Assembly: GCA_010645155.1 (NCBI GenBank) | Contig: JAAGOF010000287.1 | Span: forward strand, 490,066-554,065 | Direction of reading: 5' to 3' | DNA from: Tigriopus japonicus | Taxonomy: Eukaryota; Arthropoda; Copepoda; Harpacticoida; Harpacticidae | DNA length: 64,000 nucleotides | Part shown: in pieces, positions 55,866-64,000 of the stretch | Layout: each line of letters begins with the position of its first letter | Numbering within the stretch: position 1 is the first letter of the stretch | Program-made: the position numbers and the translations under genes | The notes under the pieces: model-generated | Databases searched by the model: none | What the model was told of the DNA's origin: nothing | Seen by the model: only the letters and a program-made list of their open reading frames with translations

Positions 55866-57103
55866 TATTTGATCATCTAATGCACTTTGTAAGCTTGCGA
55901 GGTGGGGAGCATGTCTCTTTATTCGGAACAAGCCCATGAGACTCTTCATTCTGAGTTTTTGAAGACTTGGGGAAAATATTTGGTAAAGGATAATTCAAAA
56001 ATCCACATTAAATTAATCAACTTCTACGAGCTGTTTTAGACTACAATGGCTCTCACGCATTTTGAAAGCTTCGCTCTTGCCATCAGTTAATTCTAAGAAA
56101 TCTTCCGGAACAAAAATCTTCAAGAATCAAAACCAGTGAACCATCATTTCTATTGAGTGTAAAACAGGCAATGGTTTATTTATTGAATAAGGAATTTGGC
56201 ATTTGTGGCATAAGACATCCCAAGACTCTAAGAGAGCAATCGAGAGATTTCACGGGCGAAAATAGCGGCTCGCCCCAAAGATGAACCCATGAACCGATTT
56301 AAAAAGTTGTGCTTATAAAAGTCGGGGAATATCCTAGGCCCGCCCCCGGTAAAATTTCAACAAAATAGCTCATGGGCGTGGCCGTCAAATTGAGCTTTCC
56401 AGTGCGAGGGGCGTTTTTCAGACTAAAGCCAATTACATTGCTTTTTCTCGAAATTGGCAAAACAGATTTTCCTGAAATTGACGGCAACAAAGCGAGGGAT
56501 GGATGAGGAATTCAAAAATAGTTCTACTTTTCAATTATTTTCAACCCTCCGCCTTTAATTGCGATGTTAAGTGACGGGAGCAAAAGAAAAACGCACGAAA
56601 ATCTCGACCCGCTCGCTGTTCCATTTCATGATCGTATGTTTGAGCCTAGGAGAAAAAAGGGAGAGAACGGTCGATTCGCAAAAGGGAAGGTCTCTGATCG
56701 GACGAGGACGTGAAGAAATTGAAACAAATAAAACTTAGGTTAGGTTAGGTTAGCCTAACTTGACCTAACTTTTGTTCGAGAGGAAATGTCCAGGAGTAGA
56801 TGATGAATTTGGGTGACTCTCAAACCAGTTCAATTTAGAAGGTCATTTTGAACAAGTCAATTAGTAATAAATGCACTTTTTGAGATTATTTGATAGATAC
56901 CAATACATGCGACAAAAAAAAATCTTCTAAATATTTGACAAATGAATATTTTTTTCAAAGTTTTGACACAACAATATTGAAGTTGGAGACTCAAATAAAA
57001 ATGGCAAAGGCACCTTCAGAAGCAAGGATTTAACTAAAATTAATGTATTGCATTTGAATTTAGCAGGACTAAATGCAGCCAGATGATTTGACAGGATTAA
57101 TAT
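55866..57103. other. Intergenic with a TTAGG tract
   Basis: No supported gene. The TTAGG tract at 56735-56770 is listed separately. Confidence 0.4.
56735..56770. repeat. Interstitial TTAGG repeat with inverted continuation
   Basis: Four TTAGG units run into the inverted CCTAACTTGACCTAAC, giving a short hairpin. TTAGG is the ancestral arthropod telomere repeat, but such short tracts are also common inside repeats. Confidence 0.55.
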
Positions 57104-57111
57104 GACATTAG

Positions 57112-58333
57112 TAGGGCTGAATATTTTAGGTTAACTTTTTAGACAAATTATGACATAAATAGGTTGCCCAAAATCACGTTTTAGGTTTTTTTTAGGTTGA
57201 CTAAATAACACGCTTTTCAAACGCTCTTCAGACCAAAGTTGTCATTTTTTATTGTTTTATCGCAGTTTACTCCTTGCAAGAGTAAAAGTGGTTGAGTAGA
57301 GACAGAGGCAGCGAAAAATTTATCTGTTTTGGGGGATAGTGGCAGCAAATGGCAAAAAAGAAAAGTTTGTGACAGTGATGTTTGTCAAGTGGCAGATTAT
57401 GGTATAAAGTTAGAAAATCGACCAAAAACCGAGATTGTAAATTTTCACATTAAAAACGAGATCCGATTTTTTTCGATCTAAAAACCGAGATCCAAAAAGT
57501 TTTCTAAGTAAAATTTTCGACCTAAAAAAAGAGATCCAAAATTTTCGACCTAAAAAAGAAATCCAAAATTTTCGATCTAAAACAACGAGATCCATAATTT
57601 TCGATCTAAAACAACGAGGTCCAAAATTTTCGATCTAAAACAACGAGATCCAAAATTTGCGATCTGAAACAACGAGATCCATAATTTTCGACCTAAAAAA
57701 CTGAGATCCAAAATTTTCGATAACAAAAAACGAGATCCAAAATTTTCGACCTAAAATGCTGAGATCCAAAATTTTCGATAACAAAAAACGAGATCCAAAT
57801 TTGTCGACATAAAACAACGAGAGCTAAAATTTTCGACCTAAAAAACAAGATCCAAAATTTTCGCCCTAAGAAAAGGGATCCAAAATTTTCGATATAAAAA
57901 AACGACATCCAAAATTTTCGACCCATAACAACGAGATTTAAAATTTTCGACCTAAAACCGATATGAAATAATTGAAAACGAGAAAATTGTCGCTCAAAAG
58001 TGGCATGATATGGCGGTATGTGACCTCAAAAATGGCAGTGAGCGCCCGTAATTACCAGTATTTCAAACGACAATTGTGAATGTTGGCCTGAAACCAAGTG
58101 CTAACGCTGATTTGGCATGTTGGGGGGATGAAAAGCATTGAGCTCTCACTCTATTCTTCCTTTGTTTTATTTTCAAAGACAATGGGGTAAGGAATCTTAT
58201 CCTGCAAATGACTTTGGGCTAAGAAAAAAGTTATGATTAGGTTGAAAACTCGGTTTTAGGTAAAAATTGCCCAAAAAAGGCGTTTTAGGTTAAAACCTAG
58301 GTTTTTATGTAAAACCTAAAATATTCAGCCCTA
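57112..58333. mobile_element. hAT-like element with internal minisatellite
   Basis: Perfect 8-bp target duplication GACATTAG (57104-57111 and 58334-58341). The ends are TAGGGCTGAATATTTTAGGT and the same sequence from the other strand. Subterminal TTTTAGGTT motifs repeat at both ends. The centre (about 57420-57960) is a tandem array of about 30-bp units built on GAGATCCAAAATTTTCGA and CCTAAAAAAC. Minus-strand frames there only translate the repeat (KFWISFF-type periods). No transposase is present. Confidence 0.85.
57420..57960. repeat. About 30-bp minisatellite
   Basis: Roughly 17 degenerate units with the core ATCCAAAATTTTCGA followed by CCTAAAA or TCTAAAACAACGAG. It lies wholly within the hAT-like element. 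Confidence 0.75.
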
Positions 58334-58341
58334 GACATTAG

Positions 58342-60290
58342 TAAAGGATTAAGGTAAATATGGAGTGAGATCATGAATTGAGGTACAGTACATGAAGATC
58401 ATGGATGAAGGTAAAGTGGATTAAGATCAGGGATTCAAGTGGATTCAAGTGGATTAAGGCAAAGTGGGTTAAGGAAAAGTGGATGCGAAAAAATGGATTC
58501 AGAAAAAATGGTTTGTGTTAAAGTGAATTGAAAGCTGACTGGAGTAAAGTGGACTTGTTGCAAATTTTAGGGATTCAGGTTAAGGGATTTAAAGATGTTT
58601 TTGAGATTTATGAAATATTTGATTCAAGGATTGAGGTAAAGTGGATCAGGATACGGGATTGACGGATATTGGATCAAAATCTTGAATAGAGGTTTTGTTA
58701 AAGTTTCGAGATTGAGGTAGAGTTGGATCTATAGGATTGAGGTAAAGTTGGAATTTAGGGAACAAGAAAACGTTGGATTTGAGGGGTTGAGGAAAAGTCT
58801 TATATTAATGATTGAAGTAACATGAAATTTTGATAATTGAGGAAAAGTAGTATTTTAGGGATTGGGGAAAAGTTGGATTTTACGGATAGAGGAAAAGTTC
58901 GTTTTTAGGGATTAAGGAAAAGTTGCAATTTTGGGATTGAGGAAAAGTTGAACTGTAGGGTTTGAGATAAATGGAATTTTGCAGAGTGAGAAAAAGTTGG
59001 ATTTTACGAATTGAAGAAAAGATGAGTTTTAGGGATTAGGGAAGATGACGTTTGATTTTTGGGATTGAGGCAAAATGGAATTTTAGGGATTGAGGAAAGG
59101 TTTGAATTTAGGGATTGAGGTTAAGTGGAATTTTAGGGGTTAAGGTTAAAGTGGATTGAGGTTAATTGAATGAAAATTAGGAATTGAGGCAAAATTGATC
59201 AAAATCAGGGATACAGGTAAAGTTGATTAAAATCAAGATTGGCGCAATGTGAATGACCATTAAGAATAAAGGTAAAATGGAAGGAGATCAGGGATGAAGG
59301 TAAAGTGGATTAAAGTCTGGATTTAGGTACAGTGGATAAAGATCAAAAATTGAGGTAAGGTAGAGAATTTCAATTCACAGCATATTTAGCAGTTGAGCAT
59401 TGAGTTAAATTGGTTTGACCAAAGATATGGGTAAAGTGAATGAAGATTAGGGATGAAGGGAAAGTGGATTAAGATCCAGGGATTGAGACAGAGTAGAAGA
59501 AGATAAGGGATGAAGTTAATGTTGATTAAATCTCTGGATTGAGGTTAGGTTCATGAACATCCATAAATGAGATTGAGATGAGGGCATAAATATCCAGGGA
59601 TAAAGGTAAAGTGGATTTAGGTAAACTAGATTTTGGTATAGTGGATTGAGGTAAGGTGGATTGAGGTATACTGGATTGAGTTAAAGTGGATTGAGTTAAT
59701 ATTTATGAAGTTAGGGATTGAGGAGATGTAATGAAGATCAGGGATTTGAGTAAAAGTGGATTGAGGTAAGGTGGATTGAGGGAAAATGGATTGAGGTCAG
59801 GTGGATTGAGGTAAGGTGGATTGAGGCAAGATGGATTGAGGTAAGGTGCATTGAGATAAATTGGATTGAGAATTGGAATGGGATTGGATTGTTTATGAAG
59901 ATCAGGGATTGCAGACAAGTGGATGAAGATCAGGGATTGAGGAGAAGTGGATGAAGATGAGGGAAAGAGGAAAAGTGAATTGAGGTGAGGTGGATTGAGG
60001 TAAAATGAATTAAGGTAAGATGGATTGAGGTAAGGTGGATTGAGTTAAAGTGGATTGAGGTAAAGTTTATGAAGATCAGGGAATGAGGAGAAGTGGATGG
60101 AGATCAGGGATTGAGGAGAAGTGGATGAAGATTAGGGATTGAGGAAAAGTGGATTGAGGTAAGGTGGATTGAGGTTAAATGGATTGAGGTAAGGTGGATT
60201 GGGGTAAAGTCTACGGACATCATATATTGAGAAGAAGTGGGTGAAGATCAGGGATTGAGGAAGAGCTGATGGTAATCAAGAGGAAAATAG
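58342..60290. repeat. Purine-rich minisatellite, 1.9 kb
   Basis: Degenerate tandem units of about 12-25 bp with the motifs GGATTGAGGTAAAGTGGATT and GAAGATCAGGGATTGAGG. Unit types change along the array: AAAGTTGGATTTTAGGGATT near 58800-59000, AAGGTGGATTGAGG near 59650-60200. The + strand is strongly purine-rich throughout. It starts directly at the right target duplication of the hAT-like element. No coding sequence. Confidence 0.8.
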
Positions 60291-61306
60291 TTTTGGCCAG
60301 CATATCAATTCAGAAAGGGAACTTCGACCATAAAACTCAAGGCTACCCTTGACGTGGTTCGCAAGATATTGTCAAATGAAATATCTCAGCCAATCAGGAA
60401 TGGAAGTGAGGGTGATGTAAACAAACAGCGTTACTCTGGATGCGCGCGCCGTCAAGTTCAAGAGCTCTGATTCGGGCGGGATAGAGCTCCACATACTTCA
60501 AATGTAGGGACAAATTGCCTTAAAAACGACTTTTAGCATTGTAATATTCCTTAAAACTAACTCACAACTAAAAAGTGGACGCGAGGGTCTAGATGCTTGC
60601 CATCTAGTTCAAATATAATTAGCCATTACTGATCATCAAAGCGGCTTATGAGTATGCTCAAATCAAAACCATTTCAATTTTTCAAAAGTAAATTACGTGT
60701 TCATTGAGTCAAGCGAGATGATTCAAATTGATCTACATATAAAATTTGAACCCTGATTAGGTCTGGCCCTCCGACATAAATGTGAGGTTTGGTGAAAAGT
60801 TGGTTTTTTATTTCACTCTTACAGGAAGCCTGAGTACTTTTTAGCGCATTTTAAAACACGTTGGTACGTCGCAATATTGGTACACCACATGTAGCCACCA
60901 AAAATATCAGAATCATCTCCTTTTTTAACAGCTTTGAGCTATTCAAGTTTCTGTCAACCTGCGCAGCACGACTCAATGTCTGCGATCTCACATAGTACTA
61001 GAGAAGCAAAGGCAGGAACAAAATACGAAAAACAAAATACCGCAAATATCCATTCAATTTGCTTTGCATATCAACTAAACTACGAAAATGTACCTTTTTG
61101 ATTATATCGCAAATAAGTAGATGTAATAAAGGCATAAAAGTAGTTGACTGACACCATCGCATTATTTTTAAACAAGTGAAATCTCGATCTTCAATTGAAA
61201 ACTCGTCACTCTTGAGAAATGAAGGCAGAATGAGATCGGCCTAACGCCAATTGACTATGACTTTGCGCCCCTCGTCCATTGGCCCGAAATAATGATTTTA
61301 ATTGAC
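60291..61306. other. Intergenic, no gene recognised
   Basis: Mixed sequence with no supported gene. A GC-richer stretch at about 60430-60490 has no clear frame. Confidence 0.4.
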
Positions 61307-62050
61307 CAACTATGTACGCCCTTGCAAAGGAAGGAATTAGTGGCCAAAATCCGGTGGAGGGAGTTTCATCTCAAAAAATCTTGGACATCACCCCCTTCAT
61401 TTGTGGGTGCATTAGGTATTTTGTTGACCAACTTATCCTTCTTGGGACTTCCCTTTCTATTTGCTTACCCTGAAGATTGTAGGTAAAAAGGTCACAAGTA
61501 AATAGGTCACAGTAAAACGGTCACGAGGAAAAAAGGTCACAGTAAAAATATCATAAGGTAAAACGGTCACAGTTAATAGGTCACACGGTAAAAGGGTCAC
61601 CGTGAAAAATAACTTTTCTCTGAATTTTGTTGTGTTTCAACCGGAATTTTTCAGGAGCTCGTGGGCAGATCTCAACTATAGAGTATAATTTTGACTCCAG
61701 AGGGGTGAGGGAACACCCTCCTCCATGGTCCGCCAGATCCGGGGTGGGTTGGGACCATTGTCCTAAAAATGACCCTCAGTTGACTTATGGGACCTTTGTT
61801 TTGGCATCATTGTGTTCCACACGGTTAATCTTAGGGTCCCATGAGACAATCTTCAACCAAGGAAGATACAAGGGTCCGTGGGTTAACCCCCTTGCCCATC
61901 TCTGGAGTTGTGTGGGTCTGTCACCTTTTTATTGTGACCTTTTTACCGTGACCATTTCACGGTGACCTTTTTACTGTGACCTATTTACCGTGACCTATTT
62001 ACCGCGCGCCACCCTGAAATTCTGTTCAACTATGGACATTCGTACTATCC
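61307..62050 (+). repeat. Dispersed repeat family I, copy 2, split by an insertion
   Basis: 61307-61474 and 62011-62050 together correspond to 49556-49810 (GGCCAAAATCCGGTGGAGGG, TTTTGTTGACCAACTTATCC, then TTCAACTATGGACATTCGTA). The 61475-62010 element sits between them. Confidence 0.65.
61475..62010. mobile_element. Fold-back element with tandem-repeat arms (3)
   Basis: 8-bp target duplication ACCCTGAA (61467-61474 and 62011-62018). The related sequence at 49770-49785 has a single ACCCTGAA and no element, which gives an internal empty site. The arms are arrays of about 15-bp units GGTAAAAAGGTCACAGTAAA (left, 61482-61600) and their inverted form GTGACCTATTTACC (right, 61920-62008). The right end is GGCGCGCGGTAAATAGGTC read from the other strand. 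The central frame (61627-61965) has no recognisable domain. Confidence 0.85.
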
Positions 62051-62225
62051 TTAGATCAATTATAATCACTAGATAGCGTGCAAGTTTAGTCTGGCTGATT
62101 TGACAAGCAGGTCTTGGCTATTTTTACTAAACCCTCGATTGGGAGGTTGCGTGGTCTAATTTTATCTAACATTCCGAAATTTGTCGGAATGTCGAACTCG
62201 TGGGCAAATTGTTTTCGTAAGCCTG

Positions 62226-62738
62226 TCATGAAGTGTGAACCTTACACAAAGTGCTGGTTTGCTCCGACAGCTTGCTTGAAACAGCTGTTGCAACAAATGA
62301 GACAGTTAAATACTACCAATTGCATCCTTCCATCCAAGACAATGTTATGGCGCTGTGGTAGAAAATCTGGCTCATGTGCAAAAGATTGAGTGTTCGCGGC
62401 TCACCAAGGGTATAATTTTTTTTTTAAATTTAGGTTTGACCATTCATTTTTTATCATTACATTACATTTGGTTTACGTTAGGATTAAATTACTTTACGTT
62501 AAGTTAGGTTAGGTTAGGTAAGGTAAGGTTAGGTTAGGTTTAGATGTGGAAAGGTTATTTTAGTATATTACCTTTCAACTGTTCTTTAATAGAATATCCA
62601 ATCCCATAACAATACACTGTATCTAAGGCGGGTTCATTCTTTTGCATTCTCGAGTTATAGTGAGCCGAACGCGCAGCTGTAGCAAACAAGCTGTCGGAGC
62701 AAACCAGCACTTTGTGTAGGGTTCACACTTCACATAGA
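62226..62738. repeat. Inverted-repeat unit with a TTAGG-type core
   Basis: Arms of about 65 bp share GTGTGAACC, CACAAAGTGCTGGTTTGCTC and CGACAGCTTG in inverted order. The interior holds the TTAGG-type tract at 62501-62541 (GTTAGGTTAGGTAAGGTAAG). Non-coding. Confidence 0.65.
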
Positions 62739-64000
62739 TAAATGAAATAGAGATATCTCAATTTTGACGTCGCCAAAACCGCCCTCTATGAGGGATTACC
62801 TAACAACATTGTTAAAAATGATGGTTTCATAAGGAACGTCATAGATGGCGCTACCTTGTTTGTAACGCAAATATCCCTTTTCATTCTTTTCAAATCCCAA
62901 TTCAAATCAAATCCCAATTCAAATCAAATCCCTTTTTTGATTCTCAGAGTCAATCCCGAAAATACAGCCTGAGTCATCTAGAGTAGAGGGCTAAATGGAG
63001 AGAAGAGACACTCCCACTCAGCCGCTTGCGTGGTAAATTGCTTTGGCTTTGGTAGCCTGGAGTTGGGCAGAGCACCTCAAAGTGCTCTAAAAAGAAGAGT
63101 GGCTCGACTGCCCAGGCAGAAATTTGTCAATTTTTGAGCTGATATTGTAGACAAACGGGTCACAAAAATTACTTTTTTTACCATTAGTATCCAAGCCCAT
63201 TGTCATCCCAACACCCAAAGCACACTCAAACATGAAATACGTTGGTCAAACTCGGAATTTCAGAATTTCAGAAATGTTATGATTAAGAGGTTGTGTTATC
63301 CTGAGATTATTCTTTGCGTAGTTAAACACTCGGACTTCGTAACATAGATATGTATAGATATGACATTTTCATTTTTGTGGGACAATAGGTGGAAAATGGT
63401 TTTGTTAATGCGCCCAAAGTTTCCAAGGAATATTGATGTATTAATTATGGTTGATTTGAGCAGAACCATGTCCTATTTTCTGTCTTACTAATAAAATAAG
63501 ATTTGTCTCATGTAAATTTGTAGTTTTGAATTTGTTGCCCTCGAATCTTGACAGGGAATAAACAAGAGGTGAAATCGTTTAAGACAGGGCTAGACATATT
63601 GCAAATATTTGAGTGTTAGGCCCCAGAAAATAATTTTATTTTGCTATGGAGCAGATATCCCAGACCTTTAATAATGTAGGGTCAGGTAATGGTTATCTTC
63701 AGCTAGCCTTACCCTCAAACCGTCTGAGACTTCTTCTCCACAGCAAAAGAAGATAATTTTCCAGAGCCTATTGATCATCATGATCTGTTTTTTCTTCAAA
63801 GACTGGATTGTCCCAACCTTAGGAGTGTGTCCAATTTGACTATGACCAGAGACAACTTTGTTCTCAGTGACAAGACTTGAAGGAAGAGAGCTTGTTGATG
63901 TTAATCTGTTTCATGCAAAGACTCTTGAGCAAGGAAGTGACATGACATTTTTGGTCCCGCCAAGTTAGGCCATTGTTTGCAAGTCTACAGATCACCCAAG
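62739..64000. other. Intergenic, no gene recognised
   Basis: Contains a short tandem run of CAAATCCCAATTCAAATC at about 62888-62932. Otherwise no supported gene or repeat up to the window end. Confidence 0.4.

Noticed and set aside
57410..57926. Overlapping minus-strand frames with periodic KFWISFF-type sequence
   Set aside because: They only translate the 30-bp minisatellite inside the hAT-like element, and several frames are open for the same reason.
59703..59918. Minus-strand frame rich in LNPPYLNP
   Set aside because: A translation of the purine-rich minisatellite, with no start, splice or domain support.
61627..61965. 112-codon + strand frame in the third fold-back element
   Set aside because: Lies in the element's centre and runs into the repeat arm. 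No recognisable motif.
1..64000. CRISPR arrays, bacterial operons or phage genes
   Set aside because: Spliced genes, animal protein families and eukaryotic transposons throughout. The tandem arrays lack regular spacers.

Overview
This window looks like nuclear DNA of an invertebrate, most likely an arthropod and possibly a copepod-like crustacean. The genes are spliced with GT/AG introns. They include an animal quiescin sulfhydryl oxidase, a divergent ionotropic receptor and a Tyr/Gln/Pro-rich secreted cuticle-type protein. The DNA is AT-rich, and most of it is mobile-element sequence rather than genes. The species assignment is inference.

Layout: 1-2.3 kb is repeat sequence, with the right end of a fold-back element and a hAT-like element. 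3.2-11.4 kb carries a complete eight-exon QSOX gene on the + strand, whose long introns hold several fold-back elements. 12.7-14.3 kb is a GC-rich mariner element with a broken transposase. 14.5-22 kb is a repeat cluster: a degraded minus-strand coding region, a piggyBac-like palindrome, hAT-like short elements, and elements with 9-bp target duplications nested up to three deep. 22.4-24.7 kb has tRNA-derived SINEs. 26.5-27.4 kb is a compact two-exon cuticle-type gene with TATA box and poly(A) signal. 28-32.6 kb is again repeats, with LINE 3' ends and one exon of an unknown gene family. 38.1-39.8 kb is an intronless ionotropic-receptor-like gene.

From 40.5 to 45.8 kb there is a long inverted duplication, a decayed gag-like reading frame split by a fold-back element built of short tandem repeats, a hAT-like element carrying a second one, and a SINE. 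47.6-48.2 kb is a LINE 3' fragment. 49.1-53.0 kb holds the last four exons of an unrecognised minus-strand gene; its splice phases agree, and a related last exon lies at 30.2 kb. 53.4-55.9 kb holds fragments of a repeat-associated protein around a 1.2-kb fold-back element with a 9-bp target duplication. 57.1-60.3 kb is a hAT-like element with an internal minisatellite, followed by a 1.9-kb purine-rich minisatellite. 61.3-62.7 kb holds another tandem-repeat fold-back element and a TTAGG tract.

The genes do not form a functional unit; they are unrelated genes in repeat-rich DNA. The most interesting content is the mobile-element biology: three unrelated fold-back elements with arms made of short tandem repeats, exact target duplications readable by eye, an internal empty site for one insertion, and a SINE that shares its 3' tail with LINE fragments in the same window. 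Exon boundaries and families were called by eye, without database searches.
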